A stretch of 64,000 bases of DNA from Deltaproteobacteria bacterium (GTDB taxonomy: Bacteria > Desulfobacterota_D > UBA1144 > Nemesobacterales > UBA2774), in contig JAVKFU010000019.1 of the NCBI GenBank assembly GCA_040223695.1, positions 124,001-188,000 of the forward strand. Direction: 5' to 3'. Shown one piece after another: positions 50,890 to 60,656 of the stretch. The number at the start of each line of letters is the position of its first letter. The stretch's first letter is position 1. The translations under genes were made by a program, and so were the position numbers. The notes beneath the pieces were generated by a model. That model searched no databases. It was not told where the DNA came from and saw only the letters and a list, made by a program, of their open reading frames with translations.

Positions 50890-52299
50890 CTAATCTATTG
50901 CCCTGATCTGTATCGCATCGATTCCTGAACCGGCAATTATGTCCGATATTACAACTACTCGGTCGCCCGATTGAAATCCCTCTCTTTTTTTTAAATTAAC
51001 AAAAGCATTCTGAATTGTTTTTTCCGGGTCCTTGCTGAATTCTATGCGGTGGGCGACAACACCGCGGTTTAAAAAGAGTTGTCTTCGGGTTCTGGGATCG
51101 TTGGTGAACGCATAGATGTTTGTTTTAAAAGGTCTGCAATTGGTTAAAAATTGTGCCATTATGCCGCGACGTGTTATTACAACTATGCCTTTGGCACCAA
51201 TAGCCTCGGCATGTCCTACCGCGGTGGCGGCCACGTGCTGCTTATCATCATTTTTTATTAAATTTTTGCTGAAATTCAATCCGGGCAGCTTTTCAGATGC
51301 CCTGGCGATTCTATCTATATGCTCGATACAGCGGATCGGATATTTACCGACCGCTGTTTCGCCGGACAGCATTACGGCATCGACTTCCTCGTATATGGCA
51401 TTTGCAACATCCGTTACTTCGGCCCGGGTCGGAATTGGTTTCTCAATCATAGATTCGAGAAAGTGAGTAGCTACAATGACTCGTTTGCCTTTCTCGTGGC
51501 ATTTTCGAACAATAGTGCGCTGCACATTGGGAAGTTCTTCGAGATTGATTTCAACACCTAAATCTCCGCGGGCGACCATCACTGCGTCCGAAACATCTAT
51601 AATCTCGTCAAGATTATTGACCCCTTGCCGGTCTTCGATTTTAGAGACAATTTTTATTTTGTTTACCTTATTGCCGAGTAACTCTTTTAACTGCAGCACG
51701 TCGCTGGCTTCCCGAACGAATGACGGCGCTATAAAATCCACCTCTTGTTCTATCCCGAAAAATACATCCTTTTTATCCTTTTCAGTAATTGAGGGCAGGT
51801 TAACACGGATACCCGGCAGATTAACATGACGCTGACTTTTCAGCATTCCACCATGAATAACCCTGCACTTCATTGTGCCCTGGGATTTCTGGAGGATTTC
51901 AAGATTAATCAGACCGTTATCTACCGTTATCATATCACCTTCGTTTACGGTGTTAATAAGGTCTTCATAGTTGATGCTGAATGATGATCTTTCTACGTCT
52001 TCAGTACGAACCGACACGGTGATAATATCGCCTTCCTGTAATTGCAGATCGTTTTGCAAAGTACCCGTACGTATCTCGGGACCTTGAAGATCCAGGAGTA
52101 TCGGAACCGCGTCTTTGATTTTTTGATTAATCGATTTAACAGCTTTGATGACTTTTTCGTGAGTATCGTGATTACCGTGCGACATATTCAAGCGCACGAC
52201 ATTCATCCCGGCCTTATACATGCCCATAAGCATTTCATGTGAACCGGTTGAGGGGCCGATGGTACAGATAATTTTAGTCTTTCTTAAGCTATTGTTCAT
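50890..52299 (-). CDS. pyk: Pyruvate kinase
   Basis: Converts phosphoenolpyruvate and ADP to pyruvate and ATP. The 469-residue protein has KTKIICTIGPS at the start, MNVVRLNMSHGNH, LLDLQGPEIRTG, KIVSKIEDRQGVNN (catalytic Lys region), VARGDLGVEI (metal-binding Glu/Asp), ATHFLESMIEKPIPTRAEVTDVANA and SGETAVGKYP. This covers the A and B domains; the C-terminal allosteric domain follows. A plus-strand promoter region shared with the divergent GH15 gene lies upstream. The pairing with glucosidase suggests a link with glucan use. Confidence 0.95.
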   Translation of the reverse strand: MNNSLRKTKIICTIGPSTGSHEMLMGMYKAGMNVVRLNMSHGNHDTHEKVIKAVKSINQKIKDAVPILLDLQGPEIRTGTLQNDLQLQEGDIITVSVRTEDVERSSFSINYEDLINTVNEGDMITVDNGLINLEILQKSQGTMKCRVIHGGMLKSQRHVNLPGIRVNLPSITEKDKKDVFFGIEQEVDFIAPSFVREASDVLQLKELLGNKVNKIKIVSKIEDRQGVNNLDEIIDVSDAVMVARGDLGVEINLEELPNVQRTIVRKCHEKGKRVIVATHFLESMIEKPIPTRAEVTDVANAIYEEVDAVMLSGETAVGKYPIRCIEHIDRIARASEKLPGLNFSKNLIKNDDKQHVAATAVGHAEAIGAKGIVVITRRGIMAQFLTNCRPFKTNIYAFTNDPRTRRQLFLNRGVVAHRIEFSKDPEKTIQNAFVNLKKREGFQSGDRVVVISDIIAGSGIDAIQIRAID

Positions 52300-52634
52300 T
52301 ACGAGATATTTAAGTTAAATTATGACGGGTATTTGATTAATGTAAAATTTGCTTAACATAAGAGTAAAATTCCCTTGTCGGTCTGCTGAAAATCGAATCC
52401 CATTTGAGTTGGAATTTCTTTAGTATGTATATAGCTTCTCCATTGGTTGGGTGTATCTTGTATAAACGGGCCCCGGTGCCGTTTTCGTTAAAGTTCCCGG
52501 CTGAATTTTTTCTTTTTGAGCCCTTGCTGTAAATAAAAAGAGAAACTCTTGGCTATAAACATAAGGCACAGGAACGATATATTCACTATGACACAATGTT
52601 CTACCCCGGTTTCATGAAAGGAGGATAACAATAA
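52300..52634. other. Divergent intergenic region, pyk / GH15
   Basis: These 335 bases should hold both promoters. No coding region or clear repeat was recognised. A ribosome binding site AAAGGAGG stands at about 52616-52623 for the GH15 gene. Confidence 0.5.
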
Positions 52635-54419
52635 ATGGCTTACGAACCCATCGAGGATTACGGTATTATCGGCGATCTGAATACGGTTGCTCATGTGAGC
52701 CTGAGCGGCTCTATCGATTTTTTCTGCTATCCGGATTTTGACAGCCCGTCGATATTCGTCCGTATACTGGACGATGAAAAAGGCGGTCATTTCAGCATCG
52801 CACCGGAATTTGATGTGGGCCGCCGCAGCCAGCTTTATCTCCCCGATACAAATATCCTGCTTACCCGGTTCCTCTCCCGGGACGGTATTCTGGAGATTAC
52901 AGATTTCATGCCGGTCGTCGCGAAGGACGACGCGTGCCGAATCATTCGCATTGTCCACGCCGTGAAGGGTGAAATCCCCGTGAAAATGGAGTGCAGACCC
53001 GCCTTCGATTATGCGCGGGGAAGTTCTGAAATAAAGCTTGAAAATGATGGCCGGGACGCATTGTTCATGGGACGTGACCTGAGGTTGCGCCTGCAAAGCA
53101 GGGAAAGAATGCGGCAGAGCGGTGGCGGAAAGACCGAGGCCCATTTCACCATGGCCGAAGGCGACTGCACGGCGTTCATGCTGACCTGCGGCGATTGTGA
53201 GGATATCCCGTTTACTGAAGAGTCCCTCACGAGTGTTCAGGAAGATACCGCCCGCTTCTGGAGGGACTGGATTTCGCAGGCCGATTATAGCGGGAGCTGG
53301 CTGGAGATGGTCCGCCGCTCGGCTCTGGTACTTAAGCTTCTGACTTCAAGGGAGCACGGCTCTATCGTCGCCGCGCCGACCTTCGGTCTGCCTGAAGCGA
53401 TAGGCGGCTCCCGGAACTGGGATTATCGCTACTGCTGGATCAGGGATTCGGCGTTTACGGTTTACGCCTTCTTGAGGCTGGGTTTCACGGAAGAAGCCGC
53501 GGCCTATATGGAATGGATCGAGGAACGGTTCCGCGATTGCGGAAAGGACGGCGCGCTGCAGCTGATGTATGCGGTGGACGGCAGTACGGATCTGGAGGAA
53601 AAGGAGCTGGATCATCTGGAAGGCTATGAGCACAGCCGCCCGGTGCGCATCGGAAACGCCGCGAAGAATCAGTTCCAGCTCGATATTTACGGGGAGCTAC
53701 TGGACTCCGTTTATCTTGCCGACAAGTACGTGCACAAGATTTCCTACGATGCCTGGATGAATGTGACCCGCACGGTCGAATATGTGTGCGAGAACTGGCG
53801 AAAGCCCGATGAGGGGATATGGGAGTTTCGCGGAGGACAGAAAGAATTTTTACATACGCGCCTTATGTGCTGGGTGGCTGTCGACCGCGCCGTGCGCATG
53901 GCGCAGAAGGAATCATTGCCAGCGCCGTTTTCACGCTGGTTCGATGTGCGCGGGGAAATATATAACGATATTTTTGACAATTTCTGGGACGAAGAACTGA
54001 GGGCTTTTGTACAATACAAAGGGGCGAAAACGCTCGACGCTTCCGCGTTACTCATGCCGTTGATGAAGTTCATCTCACCCACGGACCCGCGGTGGCTCTC
54101 TACGCTCGACGCGATAGGCGAGCGGCTTGTAAGCGATACTCTGGTCCATCGGTACGAGGAAAAGGAATTGGAGGCGCTCGATTCGAGCCAGGAAGGCAGC
54201 TTTACAATGTGCTCTTTCTGGTACATCGAATGCCTGGTCCGCGCCGGACGGACGAAGGAGGCGCGCCTGCTGTTCGACAAGATGATAGGTTACGCTAACC
54301 ATCTCGGGCTATACGCCGAGGAGCTGGGCTATGATGGTCGCCATCTCGGGAACTTTCCGCAGGCTTATACCCATTTGGCCCTGATCAGCGCCGCGAGCGC
54401 GCTTGATAGGTTCGGGTAA
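52635..54419 (+). CDS. GH15-family glucosidase (glucoamylase/trehalase-like)
   Basis: A 594-residue cytoplasmic (no signal peptide) family 15 glycoside hydrolase. The N terminus, YEPIEDYGIIGDLNTVAHVSL, is the beta-sandwich domain start common to bacterial GH15 trehalase/glucoamylase proteins. The catalytic (alpha/alpha)6 barrel shows GSRNWDYRYCWIRDSAFT, which carries the acid region, and EGSFTMCSFWYIECLVRAGR near the C terminus, with the base Glu. Substrates of the group are trehalose or maltooligosaccharides. AAAGGAGG precedes the ATG. The last 27 codons and the following 100 bases are repeated at 45105-45297. Confidence 0.9.
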   Translation: MAYEPIEDYGIIGDLNTVAHVSLSGSIDFFCYPDFDSPSIFVRILDDEKGGHFSIAPEFDVGRRSQLYLPDTNILLTRFLSRDGILEITDFMPVVAKDDACRIIRIVHAVKGEIPVKMECRPAFDYARGSSEIKLENDGRDALFMGRDLRLRLQSRERMRQSGGGKTEAHFTMAEGDCTAFMLTCGDCEDIPFTEESLTSVQEDTARFWRDWISQADYSGSWLEMVRRSALVLKLLTSREHGSIVAAPTFGLPEAIGGSRNWDYRYCWIRDSAFTVYAFLRLGFTEEAAAYMEWIEERFRDCGKDGALQLMYAVDGSTDLEEKELDHLEGYEHSRPVRIGNAAKNQFQLDIYGELLDSVYLADKYVHKISYDAWMNVTRTVEYVCENWRKPDEGIWEFRGGQKEFLHTRLMCWVAVDRAVRMAQKESLPAPFSRWFDVRGEIYNDIFDNFWDEELRAFVQYKGAKTLDASALLMPLMKFISPTDPRWLSTLDAIGERLVSDTLVHRYEEKELEALDSSQEGSFTMCSFWYIECLVRAGRTKEARLLFDKMIGYANHLGLYAEELGYDGRHLGNFPQAYTHLALISAASALDRFG

Positions 54420-54524
54420 AGAATACATTGCCTGAGAGAGGGTATAAATTTTCAGGCTGCCTCCATTAATCCCGCTTTTGGTCGGAAGAGGGAAGGCTTC
54501 ATCATCAGCTTTTTCTTCTGCCGG
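54333..54524 (+). repeat. Direct repeat, copy B, of 45105-45297
   Basis: Comprises the last part of the intact GH15 gene and its terminator region. See the remnant at 45105. Confidence 0.85.
54493..54514 (+). terminator. Rho-independent terminator of the GH15 gene
   Basis: AAGGCT (54493-54498) pairs with AGCTTT (54507-54512, one G-U pair), eight-base loop, then T-rich. The same structure stands at 45266. Confidence 0.6.
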
Positions 54525-54810
54525 CGAGGTATGGGAATTCCCGCAGTTTTTAGTCCCGGCCGGTGCATGATCTTTTCAGCTGAATATCAGCCGGGAGCAT
54601 AAACTTACTGTTAAACCTGACCCAGGACTAATAGCAAACAGGGTATCAGAAAGACCGGAGCCGAAGCCTGACAGACCCAGGCAGTGGTGGGGAAGAGATA
54701 TGACGAAGTGACTAAACAGAGAAGCCGGTTCAGGTGGAAGAGGAGTATCACAAGAATTGTACTTCACATAAAAACCCTGTTTGGTCGTTAGGAGGCAGCG
54801 TACAAATTAG

Positions 54811-54839
54811 TTGACTTTCCCAACGGAAAGCCCTAAGTT
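54811..54839 (+). promoter_or_regulatory. Sigma70-type promoter of the Cys-rich protein gene
   Basis: TTGACT (54811-54816) and TAAGTT (54834-54839) at 17-bp spacing, 36 bases before the ATG at 54875. Confidence 0.5.
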
Positions 54840-54874
54840 TTGTTAACTAAATTTTGTCTTAAGGGAAGGATAAA

Positions 54875-55843
54875 ATGAAAAAAAGAATGATACTGTTGGC
54901 ATTTGCCCTCACATGGTTTGCAATATTGCTAAATGGCAGCATATTAAGGGCTGCTGACTCCGAAACATGCGAGCCAAAGTCCGGTTTTTTGATTCTCAAT
55001 GACCAGAGTTACGCTCTCTGTGCCACAGCGACTTGTTTCGGCTTTAATCAGCTCGCTTATTGCAAATGTAATCTCCTGAACGGCAATAGCATTAGCCTCC
55101 CTTTTGAATACGGCGATAATCAAAATATCTGTACTTTGAATGAGCAGGGCAAGACTAATGGCTTTAGGGCAAGTACTTTTAGTTTTCCCGAGGGCGCGGA
55201 GTACCCGGATGGCAAGCTGGCTCTTTACACCTGCCCCGGAGAGGTCAATAAAGGTGAAGGCGGATTTGCCGCACGTGGCTCGTACGCGCAATGTGATGGA
55301 GGTCTTTGCTTTACGAGTACTGAGGGCAACATGTTTCCGGGCTTTGCTGACGCGTTGCTCCAGAATGAAATTATTTGCTCCTGCCCGTTTGCGACCAGTT
55401 GCGAAATTTTATCAGAAAATCCGGCAGGTTATCAAATTTCCGGTCCATACGAGGGAGAATGCAATCCGGACGCCTGTGAAAGGTGTAATGCGGCTACTTT
55501 AACCGAAGACGAATGTAAACTTCCCAACCCTGTATCCCAAATAGGTGTTCAAGAAAATATACCTGTCGGAGCTCAAACCGGAGTCCCCGAAGCTTTAGCG
55601 TGTTTACTGCTGGATGGCAATGTTCCAGATGCGAATAGTTGTCTCTGTCAATGTGCCTCGGTTGACAGTGATGGGATTTGTACGGAATGGACTGTAGAGG
55701 ACAAATCCCCATTGGAAGTTTCCTGCACGATGACCGGGAATGGCGATAGTTGTTCAATTGCTCCAATGGGCGCTTCACCGCCAATTCCACTTTATTTGTT
55801 TATTCCTCTATTCATTCTGATAAGGAAATTTTGGAGGGCGTAG
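54875..55843 (+). CDS. Exported Cys-rich protein with C-terminal membrane anchor
   Basis: A 322-residue protein with a signal peptide (KKRMILLAFALTWFAILLN, cleavage near LRAA). The mature part has 23 cysteines (for example YCKCN, CDGGLC and CLCQC), and a C-terminal hydrophobic segment is followed by a basic end (PIPLYLFIPLFILIRKFWRA). The tail has the tripartite look of C-terminal sorting signals (Pro-rich motif, helix, basic end) that are processed by sortase- or rhombosortase-like enzymes, but no such enzyme is in the window. Many disulfides are likely. I do not recognise a family. GGAAGGATAAA precedes the ATG. Confidence 0.7.
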   Translation: MKKRMILLAFALTWFAILLNGSILRAADSETCEPKSGFLILNDQSYALCATATCFGFNQLAYCKCNLLNGNSISLPFEYGDNQNICTLNEQGKTNGFRASTFSFPEGAEYPDGKLALYTCPGEVNKGEGGFAARGSYAQCDGGLCFTSTEGNMFPGFADALLQNEIICSCPFATSCEILSENPAGYQISGPYEGECNPDACERCNAATLTEDECKLPNPVSQIGVQENIPVGAQTGVPEALACLLLDGNVPDANSCLCQCASVDSDGICTEWTVEDKSPLEVSCTMTGNGDSCSIAPMGASPPIPLYLFIPLFILIRKFWRA

Positions 55844-56048
55844 CAACTATTTTCCAAACGGTATTTCTGACTGGCGTGGACATCATATCCAATCTTATAA
55901 GGGTCCATAGTATAAGTTAGATTTTGGAAAGTGAATCCTATAGAGTAGGTAATCAGAATCTCTACCGGGATTAACCTATTATAATTTCCAACTTAAATCG
56001 AGCTTGACGAAAGAGGGAGCAGTACAAAATAAACAATCTCGTATCGAA

Positions 56049-56720
56049 TCAGCTGTTTTTTATATTTTCTATGGCTTCATCCGTGGTCCAAACGGTATTC
56101 GCCAGAAAACGAAAATTGATAAGAGCTGTTTGATATCCGTCTCCTTCCGGTACTTTAGCGGCGGCTGTGGCGTCTTTGACAACTGCGACTTCAAACCCTT
56201 GCTCCAGCAGTTCCCTCATATGAGATTCTACACACAGGTTAGCCGACATTCCCCCGAGAATTACTTTGTCAATACCGCGCTTTCTGAGCTGCAATACCAG
56301 GTCGTTGGATTCTGGTCCGTACACTTTGTGCGGGCTGACAACAACAGTTTTCCTGTCATTTATATATGGCTTGTACCGTTCAAGCCAGTCGGCGCCCGAA
56401 CCTTCAAAATCATCTAAGTTGAGTGGGTCCTTCCGGTCAAACATATTAATTTCGTGCATTAATTTCTCTAAAGCACCTTCAAATTTCCAGCCGTGATCCG
56501 TCGGGTAATAATAATGAGGCGATATAAAGACGGGTAAATCACTGTCTTTGGCGGTTTTTAACAGCGACTCGATATTGTTAACAGTGTTATTCTCTTTTAC
56601 GCTCTCTCCTACAACCTCCCATGTGGCGCCTTTGGGGCTCAAGAAATCATTTTGGGGATCAGTTAAGACCAAAGCGGTACGCTCTTTGTCGATGTCCATG
56701 CCCGGATTTGGTAATGCCAT
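56049..56720 (-). CDS. Isochorismatase-family cysteine hydrolase
   Basis: A 223-residue cytoplasmic hydrolase with the catalytic triad of the family: Asp in LVLTDPQNDFL, Lys in VVSPHKVYG, and Cys in GGMSANLCVESHMRELL. This nicotinamidase/isochorismatase fold acts on amides or vinyl ethers; the substrate cannot be told. GGAGGTGA lies ten or so bases before the ATG. It is a lone gene; the flanking 200 bases on each side show nothing else. Confidence 0.9.
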   Translation of the reverse strand: MALPNPGMDIDKERTALVLTDPQNDFLSPKGATWEVVGESVKENNTVNNIESLLKTAKDSDLPVFISPHYYYPTDHGWKFEGALEKLMHEINMFDRKDPLNLDDFEGSGADWLERYKPYINDRKTVVVSPHKVYGPESNDLVLQLRKRGIDKVILGGMSANLCVESHMRELLEQGFEVAVVKDATAAAKVPEGDGYQTALINFRFLANTVWTTDEAIENIKNS

Positions 56721-56909
56721 ATCGATTCACCTCCTAACAGAATAATATAAGTAATTACGAACGGGATATAATAGGTGAGATGTTATAATGGAGAATTGGA
56801 TTCAGTACGGTTGGTGTTAGCAAGCCTGAAAATGTACGCGACCCGGAATAATTCTCCCACTAATTTCCACCGTAACATAGGTACTCTCTTAAGGTTCGCA
56901 ATTGACTAA

Positions 56910-57803
56910 CTAAACGATGCTTCTATCTAAAGATCTGTACTGAATAGCCTCTGAAATATGGTGCGAAAGGACGGTTTCGGACTCGTCTAGGTCGGCTATG
57001 GTGCGGGCGACCTTCAATATTCTGTCATAGGCCCTTGCGCTGAGTCCCAGTTTATCAATCGCCGTCTCAAGCAGCCTGACCCCTTTTTCATCGGGGCGGG
57101 ACGCCTTTCTGACCATAGAAGGGGACATCTGTGAATTCGAATGAATCTTCGATCTCTTGAATCTGGCTTTCTGTATTTCCCTCGCACTGTTGACGCGGCT
57201 CTTTATGGGTGAGGAGCTTTCCCCCCCGGCCTCATCGGCCAGTTCCTTGTATCTCACGGGCGGGACCTCGATGTGTATGTCTATCCTGTCGAGTAGAGGG
57301 CCCGACACCCTCGCCCTGTATTTCTGAATCTGCATGGGGGAGCATGTGCATTCCTTCTGCGGGTCGCCGTGATAGCCGCAGGGGCAGGGGTTCATCGCTG
57401 CCACCAACATGAAGTTCGCCGGATAGGTGATCGAGGTCGTGGCCCTCGAAATAGTCACCATGCCATCCTCAAGGGGCTGCCGCATCACCTCAAGCACGTT
57501 CTTGCGGAATTCGGGAAGCTCGTCGAGAAACAATACGCCGTTATGAGCGAGGCTTACCTCGCCCGGCTTGGGTATGGCGCCGCCCCCGATAAGCCCCGCG
57601 TCGCTTATGGTATGGTGAGGGGAGCGGAATGGCCTTGTCGCAAAGAGGGATGAGTGGTCGGGAAGGAGACCGGTTACGGAATAGATTTTAGTCGTCTCGA
57701 GCGCCTCATCGAAGCTCATATCGGGAAGAATTGAGGGGAGCCTTCTCACAAGCATTGCTTTTCCAGTTCCCTGACAGCCGGTTATTAAGTGTGATTGGAT
57801 CAT
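56910..57803 (-). pseudogene. Truncated YifB/ComM-family ATPase
   Basis: Matches the C-terminal 300 residues of the about 500-residue Mg chelatase-like protein YifB (ComM), a hexameric branch-migration helicase of natural transformation. The N-terminal Lon-like domain is missing: the frame begins just at Walker A, which reads [10 protein letters not shown] where the family has GPPGSGKTML, so the Thr/Ser needed for Mg-ATP is Ala. Sensor and zinc-finger parts ([34 protein letters not shown]) are intact. The start has GGCAGG upstream, so it may still be translated. Loss of the Lon-like domain and Walker A makes ATPase function improbable. Confidence 0.82.
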
Positions 57804-58197
57804 TTTTAACCTGCCGATATTATTATAAATTTATGGATTATTCTGTTTGAGTTGAGCTATTTTTGAGCTAGATTCTGTGTCTTACACTCTGCAACTATTA
57901 TCTTTAGCGATACCGAAATGAATATTAAAATATGTATTGAATCTGTGGCAACCTGAGCTATAATTTGATTCGTAATTTAGATGAAATAATGAAAAAAATA
58001 GACTAACTTGTTGAAACATTGCGAATTTATACAGCCTGTATTTTGCCCATTCACAATAAATTCTGATAACTTTATCAATTCGACAAGCATCGGAAAATAC
58101 CGCAGCACATCAATTCTTAGTATCTACCGTATTTATGACATAAAGTCCCAACTTCGTTAGAAAGGAGATCAGTACATTTACCTGAGTAGCAGGATGA
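57804..58197. other. Spacer left of the flavoenzyme gene
   Basis: AT-rich and without a gene. No YifB N-terminal sequence is found here, so the missing domain was lost rather than frameshifted. Confidence 0.5.
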
Positions 58198-59565
58198 ATG
58201 GATACTAATATGACATTAAAGCAACAAATCTCAGGCCGTGTGGTGCATAGAAGCGATAAAGATTATGAGAGCATAAGAAGTGCTATGGTATGGAATGGTT
58301 TAAAGCCCGACCGGAAGCCTAAATTAATCGTACAGGCTGCCTCAGAGCAGGATGTGATCGAGAGTGTAAACTATGCTCGAGAGAATAAGATGAAGATCGC
58401 TGTCCGCGGCGGCGGTCACAGTTGGTGCGGGTCTTCTCTTCGCGATGGCGGTATTTTACTCGACTTGTCTCAACTTAAAGCGATAGAAGTCGATCCCGAA
58501 AAAAGAGTGGCTACCGTCCAACCGGTCGTAACGAATCGTGAGTTTGCACGGAAGCTGGCTGCATACGATTTGGCTTTTCCATTTGGTCATTGCCCAAGCG
58601 TCCCAATCAGCGGTTACATCCTAAGTGGTGGTTTAGGATGGAATAGCGGCTTCTGGGGAGTTGCCTGCTTCAGTCTCTTTGCTTTAGATGTTGTCACCGC
58701 TGACGGCAAGTTGGTCACAGCCACAGAGGATGAGAATTCGGACCTACTCTGGGCAGCCAGAGGCTCCGGGCCGGGGTTCTTTGGTGTGGCAACTAAATAT
58801 TATTTACGAGTCTATACGCTGCCTAAAGCAATTATAACCAGCACGCTGATGTTTCCGCTAGATAGCTTTCCTGAGATAATAAAGTGGGCGGAGAACATAG
58901 CCGGTATACTGCCTCCTTATGTAGAGCTAACCTTGCTATTCACTAGCCCGCCACCTCCAATAGCCGATCGATGCGAGAGAGTAATTACGATTGTGGCGAC
59001 CGCGTTTGCAGATACAACAGAGATTGCATCTGAAGCATTAGCGGTTTTGGCAAACTGTCCAATCGAAAATATATTGATTAAGGACCTGAACGCGAACACG
59101 CCTTTTGATGTCTTATTTGATCAGATGGAAAGTCTCTGGCCGAAAGGCAAACGTTATGCTGTTGATAATATTTGGACGAACGCTAAAACCCTTACAGTGC
59201 TATCAACTCTACGAGACCAGGTTGTTAAGGCCCCATCCCCCAAGTCCTTTGCATTCTCACTTATTCTTACGGCTTCTCGAAACTCGCCACCTATGCCTGA
59301 CGCTGCATTTTCGATGATTGCCCCGATTTTTATTCATTGCAGTGCTATTTGGGACGATACCGACAAGGATGAATCCAACATAGATTGGCTTCGCTCGACT
59401 ATGCGGGCTTTTGAACCTATGGGGGTCGGACATTATATCGGCGAAGCGGATCTGACTGCACACACTTCGCGCTCATCCAGATCATTCAAACAAAGAAACT
59501 GGGAACGCATAGAGGAATTACGTAAGAAATACGACCCGAGCGGGGTTTTCCACACTTACTTGTAA
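58198..59565 (+). CDS. FAD-linked oxidoreductase, berberine bridge enzyme type
   Basis: A 455-residue flavoprotein of the BBE-like group. The PP-loop ends in RGGGHSWCGSSL, whose His would hold FAD covalently. GHCPSVPISGYILSGGLGW provides the second, Cys-linked site and the glycine-rich flavin-binding stretch. The C-terminal BBE motif is NWERIEELRKKYDPSGVFHTYL. Bicovalent FAD raises the redox potential for oxidising sugars or alcohols. There is no signal peptide. A weak AGGA precedes the ATG (MDTNM; a second ATG is four codons on). It is about 100 nt before the GNAT gene. Confidence 0.88.
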   Translation: MDTNMTLKQQISGRVVHRSDKDYESIRSAMVWNGLKPDRKPKLIVQAASEQDVIESVNYARENKMKIAVRGGGHSWCGSSLRDGGILLDLSQLKAIEVDPEKRVATVQPVVTNREFARKLAAYDLAFPFGHCPSVPISGYILSGGLGWNSGFWGVACFSLFALDVVTADGKLVTATEDENSDLLWAARGSGPGFFGVATKYYLRVYTLPKAIITSTLMFPLDSFPEIIKWAENIAGILPPYVELTLLFTSPPPPIADRCERVITIVATAFADTTEIASEALAVLANCPIENILIKDLNANTPFDVLFDQMESLWPKGKRYAVDNIWTNAKTLTVLSTLRDQVVKAPSPKSFAFSLILTASRNSPPMPDAAFSMIAPIFIHCSAIWDDTDKDESNIDWLRSTMRAFEPMGVGHYIGEADLTAHTSRSSRSFKQRNWERIEELRKKYDPSGVFHTYL

Positions 59566-59665
59566 TCCATTCGAATGAGAATATGAGCATAATGAATTGG
59601 TTAAACACAGAAGAAATACTCAGTTGAGTGAACACAACAATAAAAGTTGTTAAGGAGGTAAAGAA

Positions 59666-60613
59666 ATGACTATGAAAATAAAGGAAGAAAATATAAAAAC
59701 GCCCGAAATAAAAGTTAATTACCCGGAGCAGCCGTTAAAAATCGACCAAGGCGATGAGTTGCAGCTGGTTCCAGCTACGGAGGAATTTGTAGAGGAACTA
59801 GGAAGAATATGCTTTGAAGCTTTCAAAAGTATCCACGATAAGCACTCATTCCAGAGAGATTTTCCCGGCCCTGAGGTTGCTGTAGACGTAATTAGAATGT
59901 TTGTTGAACGCGACGATTTTTACGGTGTAGTAGCATTGATAAACGGTAAACCGGCCGGATCTAATTTTCTTTCGCTAAGCGACCCTACAGCCGGAGTGGG
60001 TCCCATTACGGTTGACCCTGAGTGTCATTCAAAGGGAATAGGCAGAGCGTTGATGAAAGATGTGCTTATTTACGCGGAGAAAAACCACATAGGGCAGATA
60101 AGATTACTCCAGGATTCGTTTAATGTGTCATCATTATCTCTCTATGCCTCCCTGGGTTTCGATGTAAAGGAGGCCGTAGCTCTAATGCAAGCCGTACCAA
60201 CCGGTCATACTTCAAAAAGAGTACGTCCTGCCGTTGAGGATTATATTAATGATATGGATGAGTTATGTCGAAAGAATTACAAGATCAGCCGCCGTAATGA
60301 AATAGCCGCTGCTATTAAGTTCGGATTCTCACCGCTTATAATTGAACGAGATGATAGAATTACGGGATACCTGATCCCAGGATTTCTCGGGCACGGTGTT
60401 GCTGAAACTGAAGAGGATGCTTTGGAGCTTATAAGTGAAGCAGCTCGACTTCTTCCTCCTGAATACGCAAAATTTTTCTGTCCGCTCAGAGAACACAATC
60501 TATACCGCAAGTTACTTAAGAGTCGGCATCGGGCAATAAAAGTAATGAACCTCATGTCGTTCGGAACTTACGATGCTCCTGATGAAGTGTGGATGCCTTC
60601 AGTGCTATTGTAA
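59666..60613 (+). CDS. GNAT-family N-acetyltransferase (two-domain)
   Basis: A 315-residue protein. The N-terminal GNAT domain (about residues 30-170) has the acetyl-CoA loop as VDPECHSKGIGRALMKDV (the Q/RxxGxG/A motif) and LYASLGFDVKE. The second half (about 195-315) resembles the degenerate second acetyltransferase domain found in tandem GNAT proteins. Substrate unknown. TAAGGAGGT precedes the ATG at good spacing. It could be co-transcribed with the flavoenzyme, although 100 bases separate them. Confidence 0.85.
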   Translation: MTMKIKEENIKTPEIKVNYPEQPLKIDQGDELQLVPATEEFVEELGRICFEAFKSIHDKHSFQRDFPGPEVAVDVIRMFVERDDFYGVVALINGKPAGSNFLSLSDPTAGVGPITVDPECHSKGIGRALMKDVLIYAEKNHIGQIRLLQDSFNVSSLSLYASLGFDVKEAVALMQAVPTGHTSKRVRPAVEDYINDMDELCRKNYKISRRNEIAAAIKFGFSPLIIERDDRITGYLIPGFLGHGVAETEEDALELISEAARLLPPEYAKFFCPLREHNLYRKLLKSRHRAIKVMNLMSFGTYDAPDEVWMPSVLL

Positions 60614-60656
60614 AATAAAATTCCGTACTAATCGTGGATCTGTTTGAAGGATAGTA

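Larger units (their letters stand above)
54420..54874. other. Spacer between GH15 and the Cys-rich protein gene
   Basis: Contains the GH15 terminator, a promoter for the next gene, and roughly 280 bases in between with no recognised gene. Confidence 0.5.
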
